A DNA stretch of 64,000 bases from Chloroherpetonaceae bacterium (GTDB lineage: Bacteria; Bacteroidota; Chlorobiia; Chlorobiales; Chloroherpetonaceae). The stretch's first letter is position 1; each line of letters begins with the position of its first letter. The stretch covers positions 1-64,000 of the forward strand of contig JANQGG010000060.1 of assembly GCA_028277445.1 (NCBI GenBank). The letters are read 5' to 3'. A program made the position numbers and the translations under genes. The notes beneath the pieces are model-generated. The model had not been told where the DNA came from and did no database searches. It worked only from the letters and a program-made list of their open reading frames with translations. Shown here piece by piece: positions 46,644 through 55,029 of this stretch.

Positions 46644-47531
46644 TTGAAACAAGTATGTGCATTTCTTGATTTATTAGGTTATTCAAACTATATGAATTCG
46701 AATTTCAGTGATGCCTTTGAATTAATTGAAAACTATACACATATACTTCATACTGGAATTAAATTAGATGGTCAATATAACTCTTTTAAATATGTAATTC
46801 CTTTTAGTGACTCGATTTTCATTATTAGCGAAAAAACTGATGACTTTATTGAAGACATTTCAAGATTTTTATTAGATAATTTTTATTTGACTTCAAATGA
46901 GTATACACATCCTATCGATCCATCTGAACCCACAAAAGTTATTATCAAAAAAGCTAGAATTTCAAGGGATGGCAAATTCACTGTCAATGATATTGAGGCA
47001 CGTTGGTATCCTGGTATATTTAGAGGAGGCATTACATTTGATGAAGTAAAAACTTTTGTACAAATAGGAGTTAATAATTATTCACTTTACGATCAAATTA
47101 ACCTGGCAGGAAGAGGTGTTGTTAAAGCTGTCTCACTTGAAAAACAAGGAAGAGGCCCTCGTATATTCTGTGATCATGAATTTATAAAACTCCTTTCTTC
47201 TGAAAAACGAAAAAAGTTTATTCATGGAAATAACAATATAACAGAAATTCTTTGGCCAGTTGCTGCATATATAGATTCAAATACTGATTATCATATCGAA
47301 TTGGTTAATGGATTCAGTAAGTTGTTTTATCCAGTGCTTTCTCTATGGAAAGCATATGAGTCAACACCTGCGGGTATTGTATATTTTAATTTTTTAAACC
47401 TTATAGTGTTTTCAACTATTAAGTACTTCACAGATAGAAATTATAGAGAAGATGCAATTAGATTTATAAAAGAAAAATTAGAAGAAGAAGGTATTGGATA
47501 TTACTTCGAATCATTTACATATTTATTATAA
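46644..47531 (+). CDS. Uncharacterised 295-aa protein with possible class III nucleotide-cyclase-like fold, AT-rich
   Basis: I cannot assign the protein firmly. Its N-terminal half follows the order of motifs in class III nucleotidyl-cyclase domains: Asp9 in FLDLLGYSNYM (like F-x-D-hydrophobic-x-G-F-S), Asp56 in VIPFSDSIFIIS (the second metal Asp), RGGITFDEV near residue 127 (like R-x-G-I-x-x-G), and INLAGRGVVKAVSLEKQG near 153-170 (like G-x-x-V-N-x-A-x-x-L-E). This is inference from pattern; substrate-specifying residues are not clear. Base composition is clearly more AT-rich than in the genes on both sides, and it lies next to a decayed DUF2283 gene, consistent with horizontal gain. No membrane span or signal peptide is present. 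Confidence 0.55.
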   Translation: MKQVCAFLDLLGYSNYMNSNFSDAFELIENYTHILHTGIKLDGQYNSFKYVIPFSDSIFIISEKTDDFIEDISRFLLDNFYLTSNEYTHPIDPSEPTKVIIKKARISRDGKFTVNDIEARWYPGIFRGGITFDEVKTFVQIGVNNYSLYDQINLAGRGVVKAVSLEKQGRGPRIFCDHEFIKLLSSEKRKKFIHGNNNITEILWPVAAYIDSNTDYHIELVNGFSKLFYPVLSLWKAYESTPAGIVYFNFLNLIVFSTIKYFTDRNYREDAIRFIKEKLEEEGIGYYFESFTYLL

Positions 47532-47589
47532 AAAAAGAACATTAAGTTAAAAAAATAATCAATTACCCATATAAGAAATCCAGAAAAAA

Positions 47590-47789
47590 ATGAAAGTGTA
47601 ATATGACGAAATAGCAGATGCCTTATACTTGAAGTTTGATGAGGACGAACCTAGTAAACGTTATAGAAATTGTGCGGATGAAACTTTATCGAGCGGAAAA
47701 ACCTGTTACGGAACGAACCTAGTAACGTTATAGAAATTGTGCCGAAGGTATCAACATCGGTACAAGCCATGATGGAAAGCTTATCGTAA
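47590..47789 (+). pseudogene. Decayed DUF2283-family gene with internal direct repeat
   Basis: The frame reads MKV-stop-YDEIADALYLKFDEDEPS, which is the start of a DUF2283 protein (MKVEYDEIADALY...) with Glu4 changed to TAA. After further frame disruption it recovers as NVIEIVPKVSTSVQAMMESL-stop. A ~30-base segment (CGAACCTAGTA-ACGTTATAG plus AAATTGTGC) occurs twice, at 47646-47675 and 47714-47742, so an internal duplication contributed to the decay. DUF2283 genes are often found beside toxin-like DUF4258 genes, but no partner is left here. Confidence 0.7.
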
Positions 47790-47849
47790 TGTTAGGTTAA
47801 TATGAAACTCCTTGCCCATTTTTTAATTATCATATTAAACCTATTTTCA

Positions 47850-48548
47850 TTACCACAAGAAAGGGATTAACCGATATTTTACCGCTTTGGCATATTCCGC
47901 ATAGCCATCCAGTTCTTCTATCAGGATTTTATCCTCATAATGTGTTCGGACCAATACCAAAACTACCATAACGGCAGCAGGCAGAAAACTCAGCGTTGAC
48001 CCGAATGCAAATGGTAAAGGCAATGAGCCGATGAGCATTCCTAAATAACCGGGATGCCTGATTAGCTTGTATGGCCCGGTTTTTATAACCGAATGATTTT
48101 TATCGGTTTGCAGTCGAAGCGTTCCTTCAAAAAACGGATTGTAAAGCATTGGCCATACCGAAACAATCGCTGATAAAACATAAATCGCAATCCCAATGTA
48201 AAGATAATCGTATGGCAATGGCTGGGTGAGTTTAAACCTATAATCCACACCGGCAACACCGGGTAAAATGAGAATGGCAATTGCGAAATAAGAAATAATC
48301 AAATGCGTATCAAACGGCTTTGATCCTTTTTGGATTTCCCCCCGGTCGTTCATCAATGCCGGGATTTTAAGGTATAAAATTGCGCTGATGACAGCGCTGC
48401 CAAACGCATAAACTAAAACATATATCCAAACTCTGGGGTGATCTACATTGCCTGCTGAGATAAAATAGATAAGACCGGTTATAAAAATCCATCGAAATGG
48501 CGCTAAGAGCGCTTTTTTCCCGGTGGCTGTTAATTTTTCACTCATCAT
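47850..48548 (-). CDS. ICMT/PEMT-family membrane methyltransferase-like protein
   Basis: The 232-aa protein has about five to six membrane spans and the SAM-binding C-terminal motif of isoprenylcysteine-methyltransferase relatives: SVIKTGPYKLIRHPGYLGML and RTHYEDKILIEELDGYAEYA. It lies 16 bases after the RND-type transporter gene and is the last gene of the TetR-controlled operon, suggesting that it modifies a lipid or other substrate linked to that transport system. Confidence 0.83.
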   Translation of the reverse strand: MMSEKLTATGKKALLAPFRWIFITGLIYFISAGNVDHPRVWIYVLVYAFGSAVISAILYLKIPALMNDRGEIQKGSKPFDTHLIISYFAIAILILPGVAGVDYRFKLTQPLPYDYLYIGIAIYVLSAIVSVWPMLYNPFFEGTLRLQTDKNHSVIKTGPYKLIRHPGYLGMLIGSLPLPFAFGSTLSFLPAAVMVVLVLVRTHYEDKILIEELDGYAEYAKAVKYRLIPFLW

Positions 48549-48564
48549 TCAATGAATTTTTTGC

Positions 48565-51312
48565 TTAAACCTTGACATCTTTTACTTCCTGTCGATAGCT
48601 ATAGCGCTCATACCACCCAAGAATCCCGGTTAATACCAACACCGTTGTCAAAAAGCATGCGCCAACGCCAATAAACATTGCGCTTCCTAAACTTGCAAAT
48701 CCCGGCCAAACGGAAAACATTAGCGAGCCAAATGCAAGCATGGTTGTTAGGCTTGTCAGAAAAATGGCCTTTCCGGTTCCGGCATATACCACGTTAATTT
48801 TCCCCATGCCTTCAGTTTGCCAACGATGCAACACATGCACGCCGTAATCTATGCCAATACCAATGACCATTGGCAACCCCATTACATTTATAACCGTTAG
48901 TTGCATACCAAAAAGCGTCATCAAACCCACCATCCAAAATATTCCGACTGTTAAGGGAATCATTGCGATGAGGGCGTATGTCGGGTTGCGGAAATCGAAC
49001 CACAGCAGCAAAAATACCACAATAAGAGTCAAAATCACCGCGTTTCGTCCATCTTTGCCAACAACTTCTATAAGTGCTATAAACACAATTGGCATGCCCG
49101 TCGCCTGGTTGCTTACCGTTTGTAGGTCATTTGTAAACCGATCAAGATAGTCCAGATCTTCCCAAACGCTGTTGTTTGGAAACACCGTTAAAAGAAATTT
49201 ATCGCGCGTTTCGTTTGCATAACGATCAAACACAGACTCGGGTAAATCTTTTAATTCAATTGGCGAAACAGAAGCCATTTGCAATGCCGTTGTCTTAAAA
49301 TGTGGCGCAAACCAACGTTGATAGGATTCAAAACCTGCGTGCGCTAGCTCCGGGTTTTGCATGATCTTTTGTACGAGATCGAAAATTATCCGTGGTTGCC
49401 CTTCTTGGTTTGGGCTGCCGACAATCTCCGTGCATTTCCGATCCACTTTATCTTGTCCACCCAAATACGCCAAATCCTGCATTTCCATGATATTCATTTC
49501 AAGTCGATTTAATTCTTGAACGATATCGTCAATCGCGTGATTTGCTAATTGAGCGTTTACCTTCGACTCTTCTATACGTGCTTTTACGCCTTGTATGATT
49601 TCCGCTCGTGCAACTTGCGCTTCGTGGTCCGGGAAATAAAGCGAAATATCTTCTGTGATAGCAACCGTTCCACGCTTTTTGATCTTCTTTGCCATTTCTC
49701 TTGCTTCGTCTGGCGAATCGGCCAAGATCAACGCGTAATCCATGCTTAAATCAAATCTTTCCAAAACCGTATCTTGCAAAACAACCGACGTGAGGCCTTT
49801 CGGCTGCATGTTCATGTAGTTTTGGTCGAAAGTGATTTTGTTGGCATAAAATCCGAAGATCAATGTTGCCGCAATGGACGCCATTATCGTAAAACCGTAT
49901 TTACGACCTAGAAAACCCGAAAGCATTCCTAACGATTTAAAAGACACGTCTTTAGGTTTGACCGGTTTTTTTTTCTTCAAAAATGATCTTTCCATCCTAC
50001 GCTCACGAAAAACCAGCAATGACGGCAAAAATATAAACGTGGTCAGCAAAATCATCAGCAGGCCAAGTGCGGTAACAATCCCCATTTCTTTCATACCGCG
50101 CGAACTGCTGATAACGAGCGTAAAAAATGCCGCAAACGTGGTAAGCCCGCCGGTTAAAATGCCTTTTCCGCTTTTCAAAAACGCTTCAACCATTGCGTTT
50201 TCTATGGAGTAGCGAAGCGAACGAAATTCAGAAAATGTTGAAATTAAGTGAATCGAAAAGTCGATGCCTAAGCCAAGTAAAATTACCGCCATCATGGAAG
50301 TAAAAATATTTAGCTCGCCAACGACTATAGCTGTCGCGCCCATTGCCCAAATAATGCCAACGAGCAAATTCAGGATGGCAAGCCCTGGAGCGGACCACAT
50401 TCGGAGCGTAATGGCCAGCAAAAAGAAAATCCCGATTAGCGCAATTACGGAGGTGTAACCCAGACTTTGCTCGGAGTAAACCACTTCGTCGTGCACAAGC
50501 GGCAGCATTCCCGTCAAACCAGCCTCAATATCGGGATAATCCATTATCGCCTTATCAAGGGTTGTTTGCACGGCGCTTACGCCGACCATAACTTTTTTCA
50601 TATCAACCGCAGTAAATGTAGGGATAACATTTAAAATCAACACGTTTTTATCGTAAGACATAAAATACGGATCGCCCAAAAGTATCCGCTCAACGGCATG
50701 TTCGATGTTATTTTTTTCAATCCCTTCATAGGAAATTGCTTTCTGAAGCGACGCTACAAAAAATTCAACGCCATCCAAAAAGTCAACCGCCCGATCTTCT
50801 TTTTCCCGACCCGATATGGACTCGGATTTTCCAACATATTCCTTTTCCAGGCTGTTGTTCAAATTGGTCAGGAATGGGCGTAAATTCGGATCTTTGAAAA
50901 TATCCTGCGTGTTTTTCAGGTACTTGGTCTTTAGAAGCATCATGCCGTGGTTGCGAATAAAATCAACCTCTTGCTTATAATCTACTCGTTTTACTAATGA
51001 CTTGCCGTCGGTAGGATCTGTTAGGACTCTTAATTTTGGGGCTAAAAATTCCGCGAACGCTTTTATCCGATGTTCTTCGCCTTGAACTACAACCGCAATG
51101 CTTGAAGCGGCGGTAAATTCATTAACGATTTCATTATACTCAATTGTGCGCGGATCGTCTTCAGGCAAAAGATCGGCCCAACGCATGGTGGTACGCAAAT
51201 CAGCCGAAAAATAGCCAAGCAGAACCGTAAGCAGCAATGTTAAGCCAAGCATCAATAATGGCTTTGCTGCATGCAGTTTCGCAAAATCTCTTAGCAATTT
51301 TTCTCGCATCAA
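48565..51312 (-). CDS. MMPL/RND-superfamily transporter
   Basis: The 915-aa protein shows the duplicated RND layout: one N-terminal membrane helix, a large periplasmic loop, then about five helices, repeated. Typical segments are GYTSVIALIGIFFLLAITLR, AVILLGLGIDFSIHLISTFS and, in the second half, NVMGLPMVIGIGIDYGVHVL and LTSLTTMLAFGSLMF. Relatives export hydrophobic lipids (hopanoids, mycolates or similar) powered by the proton gradient. It is preceded by a beta-barrel and a LolA-like gene in the same operon, as in many Gram-negative MMPL operons. Confidence 0.9.
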   Translation of the reverse strand: MMREKLLRDFAKLHAAKPLLMLGLTLLLTVLLGYFSADLRTTMRWADLLPEDDPRTIEYNEIVNEFTAASSIAVVVQGEEHRIKAFAEFLAPKLRVLTDPTDGKSLVKRVDYKQEVDFIRNHGMMLLKTKYLKNTQDIFKDPNLRPFLTNLNNSLEKEYVGKSESISGREKEDRAVDFLDGVEFFVASLQKAISYEGIEKNNIEHAVERILLGDPYFMSYDKNVLILNVIPTFTAVDMKKVMVGVSAVQTTLDKAIMDYPDIEAGLTGMLPLVHDEVVYSEQSLGYTSVIALIGIFFLLAITLRMWSAPGLAILNLLVGIIWAMGATAIVVGELNIFTSMMAVILLGLGIDFSIHLISTFSEFRSLRYSIENAMVEAFLKSGKGILTGGLTTFAAFFTLVISSSRGMKEMGIVTALGLLMILLTTFIFLPSLLVFRERRMERSFLKKKKPVKPKDVSFKSLGMLSGFLGRKYGFTIMASIAATLIFGFYANKITFDQNYMNMQPKGLTSVVLQDTVLERFDLSMDYALILADSPDEAREMAKKIKKRGTVAITEDISLYFPDHEAQVARAEIIQGVKARIEESKVNAQLANHAIDDIVQELNRLEMNIMEMQDLAYLGGQDKVDRKCTEIVGSPNQEGQPRIIFDLVQKIMQNPELAHAGFESYQRWFAPHFKTTALQMASVSPIELKDLPESVFDRYANETRDKFLLTVFPNNSVWEDLDYLDRFTNDLQTVSNQATGMPIVFIALIEVVGKDGRNAVILTLIVVFLLLWFDFRNPTYALIAMIPLTVGIFWMVGLMTLFGMQLTVINVMGLPMVIGIGIDYGVHVLHRWQTEGMGKINVVYAGTGKAIFLTSLTTMLAFGSLMFSVWPGFASLGSAMFIGVGACFLTTVLVLTGILGWYERYSYRQEVKDVKV

Positions 51313-51381
51313 AATCTCCTTTCGTTTTCTAAACTTAGTTTGATGTTGTTTATCAACAATCGTTGCTTAAACAACCTTTTT

Positions 51382-52611
51382 TTAAAAGAACAGTCTTGCG
51401 CGCATAAGCCCGCCATCCCCAAGGTTTTTACCAAACGCCGTTCCGCTTTTTCCAGTATAAACCTGGCCAATAACGGTTAGCGTAAGGTTTTGAAACCAAC
51501 TGTAGCGAAGCGTCGGAATAAATGCAGCACTTTTATCCGACACGCTCACAATACTTGATAGGCTAATATCAATTAAATCCGTGGCGGGATAGCTCATGTG
51601 AATGTACGTTTGATTTTTTGTGACCGTTAGGATTTCGCCGTTTATGTAACGCATCCAATCGCTAACCGAATAGGTTTTCCAATTGGATTTGGCCAAACTG
51701 TTGTGATAAAATTCCGCCATAAAATAAAAGCCGCTTTCCCATGTATAGTCTGCGCCAAAAAGAATTTCAGAGAAATCTTTACTTTGCCCCATAATATTGC
51801 GGCCAAATTCGCCCCAAACGCCCAAGCCAAGTAACTCGCCGGCGAAATCCACGCCGAACATTTGTCTTTTTTGGGCTGAAAAATCAAATGTTTGGTAATT
51901 TCCAAGCGTCCAATATTTTTGCGCCGCCACCGCGCTGACATCCAAATGCAAAAGCGGAAACGTCCAACGGACGAACGCGCCTGAGCGATCAAGTTTTTCT
52001 TTAACCTGAACCAACAATGTTATTGAACTTCGCTCTGTTAGACTGATATCTGAACGAATGGCGTTTTTACCGGGCTGTTCATACGTTGGATCGGTTATGT
52101 TTTTGACGTTAAAAAGGTTGGTTGGGTTCCAAGCATAACCTGTTCCAAAAGAAAGCTGCTGCTTGCCAATGGTTAAGTCAAACTGCTTAAGGCGAATCTT
52201 CAGAAACGCGTTATCCAAAAAAATTGTGTCTTGGTAGGCAAAATCAAATAACGCATGGCTGGATTTTGGAATCTGACTTTTTAGGTTTTCGGGTATATAG
52301 TCCAGAAAATTCCAATCTTTCTTTCCATGATAGGTTAAAAAAATCACATTTGCATTAAACGTAATTTGCTCGGATAACTCGCTGCTTGCTTCCGCTCGCA
52401 AACGGTTTGAATTGAGCTGCAACCAATCATCGCCTTGTTTAACCACCATAATCTGCGGCTCAAGATATCCTGAAAACTCAATCTCTTGCGCATTTGCGTA
52501 TGGGATTGCAAAAACCAAAACCAATGCCCCGATAAGCGCAGCGATATTCTTTTTAACATCGTTTATTACGCTTTTGCGATACAACAACGACTGTGCAATT
52601 TTTATCATCAT
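51382..52611 (-). CDS. Outer-membrane beta-barrel protein of the MMPL/LolA operon
   Basis: The 409-aa protein has a signal peptide (ALIGALVLVFAIPYANAQ) and a beta-strand-rich mature part with alternating aromatic residues. Visible strands include FSGYLEPQIMVVKQGDDWLQ, FDLTIGKQQLSFGTGYAWNP and TVIGQVYTGKSGTAFG, and it ends with Phe-Phe. It resembles the DUF1302-like barrels that accompany MMPL transporters. The start overlaps the stop of the upstream gene by 4 bases (ATGA), showing translational coupling. The cargo is unknown. Confidence 0.78.
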   Translation of the reverse strand: MMIKIAQSLLYRKSVINDVKKNIAALIGALVLVFAIPYANAQEIEFSGYLEPQIMVVKQGDDWLQLNSNRLRAEASSELSEQITFNANVIFLTYHGKKDWNFLDYIPENLKSQIPKSSHALFDFAYQDTIFLDNAFLKIRLKQFDLTIGKQQLSFGTGYAWNPTNLFNVKNITDPTYEQPGKNAIRSDISLTERSSITLLVQVKEKLDRSGAFVRWTFPLLHLDVSAVAAQKYWTLGNYQTFDFSAQKRQMFGVDFAGELLGLGVWGEFGRNIMGQSKDFSEILFGADYTWESGFYFMAEFYHNSLAKSNWKTYSVSDWMRYINGEILTVTKNQTYIHMSYPATDLIDISLSSIVSVSDKSAAFIPTLRYSWFQNLTLTVIGQVYTGKSGTAFGKNLGDGGLMRARLFF

Positions 52612-53369
52612 TGCCTCAATCCTCGTTCGGTAAACATTTTTTCTTCAAGCCTCACCCCATACTTTATTTCTTGGAGCAACAATTCAGTTTGCGTGCCATC
52701 CAGCAAATCTTGCATCACCATTTTTTTTGCGGTAGGAACGCCTTGAATGATTTTTATCTCCGAAAGCGTTAGCAGTTTTGTCGGATGCGTTTCTTCATTT
52801 TCGAAGTATTCCATCTTTAGCGGATGAAAATCGCGTTTGGACGACCAAATCAAAATTTTCCGATAAGCTGAGGAGCTTCCGCTTTTTCGCTTAAGCTCTA
52901 ACTTGTAGCAGCTTTCGTCGCCAACGTTTTCTGTCCCTAGCAACGTTGTCCTGAAATCGACAATAAATGAATCACCGCTGCCCATGTCTTCATAAGAAAA
53001 GTCGCTGCCTTCCATTTTCTGGCGTTTGGCATGCGTAGCCATTTTGCGAACGCGGTTGGTTCTTGGAAAGAACATCCAAATATCATCTGCGTTATTGCGC
53101 ATTAAAATCGCCTGGCCTTTAGCGCGTCTTGGCGAGGTGTAACGAATCAACGTTTTCTCATTATGGTCTCTGCCCCAGCTATCGTATTCAAATTTTCGAA
53201 CCTGACCCGAAGAAGTCTGAATCAGCATTTTTGATTTTGAAAAAAGGCTTTCCTGGTTCATTAAATCATTTACTTTTTTGATAATTTCATTGCCGGTTTG
53301 CGCTTCTGCGTTTTGACTTATTACCAACACGAGCCAAAAAAACAACGCATTTGCTAGAATCCTTTTCAT
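52608..53369 (-). CDS. LolA-like outer-membrane lipoprotein-sorting protein
   Basis: The 253-aa protein has a signal peptide (MKRILANALFFWLVLVISQNAEAQ) and the LolA-like fold of the MMPL-associated subfamily: KSKMLIQTSSGQVRKFEYDS, GQAILMRNNADDIWMFFP, RVRKMATHAKRQKMEGSDFS, YEDMGSGD and FHPLKMEYFE. Such proteins have a hydrophobic cavity and are thought to carry lipids across the periplasm between an RND pump and the outer membrane. It is coupled by a 4-base overlap to the barrel gene and follows tetR by 23 bases. Confidence 0.9.
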   Translation of the reverse strand: MKRILANALFFWLVLVISQNAEAQTGNEIIKKVNDLMNQESLFSKSKMLIQTSSGQVRKFEYDSWGRDHNEKTLIRYTSPRRAKGQAILMRNNADDIWMFFPRTNRVRKMATHAKRQKMEGSDFSYEDMGSGDSFIVDFRTTLLGTENVGDESCYKLELKRKSGSSSAYRKILIWSSKRDFHPLKMEYFENEETHPTKLLTLSEIKIIQGVPTAKKMVMQDLLDGTQTELLLQEIKYGVRLEEKMFTERGLRQ

Positions 53370-53392
53370 TATAATCTCCTTTCTGTTTCTGT

Positions 53393-54022
53393 TTAAGTCT
53401 GTTGTTGCGAGGGGTCAATTTTAATGCCAAGTAAAAAAATCTCTGAAAGAAAGCCGGCGGCTTGCTCGAAGTTGAACACAGACGGGTTTACAATCCACTG
53501 AAGATACAGTCCATCCATAGTCCCAATTAATGTTGCAGCAGCGACGTTTGAGTCAACCTGCCTGAAGACGCCTTTTCGGATACCTTCATTCAAAATGGAT
53601 GCAATCGCGGAGCGAAACTCATTATAAATGCCTTCCAAATCCAACATTCCGTTAATGGTTTCGTTTTTGTTACGAATACCTTCCGCCCAAAAATCCATCA
53701 TGATTCGCATGAATTCCTCATTTCCTGAGGTGAAATCTATCAAGCTGGCTTTGATAATTTGACGAATCTGCGTTTCAGGGTCGTCATCGCTTTCTGAAAT
53801 GCTGCGTAAAACGGTTTTCATCTCAGAAAAAAACATTTCAAAGGCGTGGTTGAATATTTCATCCTTACTCCGGAAATACTCGTAGATCGTGCCTTTGCCA
53901 ATACCTGCCTCTTCGGCAATATCTGCCATTTTGGTTTTGACAATCCCCATCCGGGCAAATACTTTCATGGCCGCGTTAATGATTTCTAACTGTTTGGCCT
54001 CTTTATCAACAAATTTTGGCAT
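53393..54022 (-). CDS. TetR/AcrR family transcriptional regulator
   Basis: The 209-aa protein has an N-terminal TetR helix-turn-helix (residues ~8-55: IINAAMKVFARMGIVKTKMAD and EAGIGKGTIYEYFRSKDEIF) and a helical ligand-binding C-terminal domain. It is the first gene of the minus-strand operon that contains the LolA-like, barrel, MMPL and methyltransferase genes. A palindromic operator lies 24 bases upstream of its start codon, so autorepression with ligand-controlled expression of the operon is likely. Confidence 0.93.
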   Translation of the reverse strand: MPKFVDKEAKQLEIINAAMKVFARMGIVKTKMADIAEEAGIGKGTIYEYFRSKDEIFNHAFEMFFSEMKTVLRSISESDDDPETQIRQIIKASLIDFTSGNEEFMRIMMDFWAEGIRNKNETINGMLDLEGIYNEFRSAIASILNEGIRKGVFRQVDSNVAAATLIGTMDGLYLQWIVNPSVFNFEQAAGFLSEIFLLGIKIDPSQQQT

Positions 54023-54046
54023 AGTGGATTTTTATCATTTTTTTAT

Positions 54047-54064
54047 TGACCGACCGTTCGGTCA
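54047..54064. promoter_or_regulatory. TetR-family operator
   Basis: TGACCGA-CCGT-TCGGTCA is a perfect 7-bp inverted repeat with a 4-base spacer, the classic form of TetR-family operators (GACCGnnCGGTC type). It sits between the tetR start (54022) and the divergent OmpA-like gene (54271). Confidence 0.88.
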
Positions 54065-54270
54065 TAATATAATAAAATAAAATCCTGTTATCAAGTCATG
54101 TTTCGATAAATGTTGCTATTTTTGCAATTAAATAACTCAAGGGTTAATGGCTATTGTTCTTAATGATAAGAACGCCCGTATTCTCTACATTTAATTTTTG
54201 GCATGCATTCGAGTATTTTCTTTATTCTTTTACTTTGATATGTTAAATAAAGCCACTTCAATTTTGTTCA

Positions 54271-55029
54271 ATGCGTCTGGTTTATCACTACTTTTTATTA
54301 AGTCTCTTAATTATAAATGCCGAGTTTAGTGCAGCTCAAACGCCCGATACGTCTAAACTCAAGGTTGATAACAATCAAAAACATGGTGAATACGAAGCAA
54401 ACAGAAATCGTCCGGAAATCTTAACATTTACCGCATCACCTGCTATCCTGCAACTGGGTCAAGAAATTGAACTAAGCTGGCAAACTCAACATGCAATATC
54501 CGTAGGTATTTTGCCGCATATCGGGCGGGTAAAATCCAGCGGCACTATTACGCTTTCGCCAAGCCGTTCAATCACCTATACATTAATTGCAACCGGATGG
54601 GATAGCATTGCTAAACGCCGTTTAGATATTTCCGTATTACCCTCTTCTGAAATTCTTACGCCACCCCCGCCAATGCTTAGAAAAAAAGGCGATAAAATTG
54701 TGTTGCACATTAAATTTCGGACCAATCATTCAACGCTGCCCGAATCGTCGTATGCTGATCTTAATGATCTTATAGGCGATCTGGGCAATAATCCGAAGCT
54801 CGTTCTACAAATTGTAGGTCATACCGATCACAAAGGAAATGAAAAATTCAATACAAAGCTTTCGTTGGAACGCGCTGTAGCCGTGCAAACATATTTCATA
54901 AAAAAAGGCATTGATCCGAAACGGCTTTTTGTTAGCGGCGCCGGCTCATCAAAGCCTCTTGTTGAGAATAGTTCGCTATCAAACCGCTTGAAAAACCGAA
55001 GAATAGAAATAACAGTACTTAATGATTAA
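54271..55029 (+). CDS. OmpA-family peptidoglycan-associated protein with N-terminal Ig-like domain
   Basis: The 252-aa protein has a signal peptide (MRLVYHYFLLSLLIINAEFSAAQ). A beta-sandwich follows at ~45-125 (LTFTASPAILQLGQEIELSWQ, TITLSPSRSITYTLIATG), then a proline hinge (LTPPPPM) and an OmpA-C domain at ~145-250 (IVGHTDHKGNEKFNTKLSLE, RAVAVQTYFIKKGIDPKRL, RLKNRRIEITV). The domain should bind peptidoglycan noncovalently. The stop overlaps the next gene by 8 bases, so it is translated together with the HEAT-cyclophilin protein. Confidence 0.9.
   Translation: MRLVYHYFLLSLLIINAEFSAAQTPDTSKLKVDNNQKHGEYEANRNRPEILTFTASPAILQLGQEIELSWQTQHAISVGILPHIGRVKSSGTITLSPSRSITYTLIATGWDSIAKRRLDISVLPSSEILTPPPPMLRKKGDKIVLHIKFRTNHSTLPESSYADLNDLIGDLGNNPKLVLQIVGHTDHKGNEKFNTKLSLERAVAVQTYFIKKGIDPKRLFVSGAGSSKPLVENSSLSNRLKNRRIEITVLND

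Noticed and set aside
47646-47742. Two ~30-base direct repeats considered as a possible CRISPR remnant
   Set aside because: Only two copies, the spacer is itself part of the DUF2283 frame, and the repeat is coding-derived; no cas genes are present.
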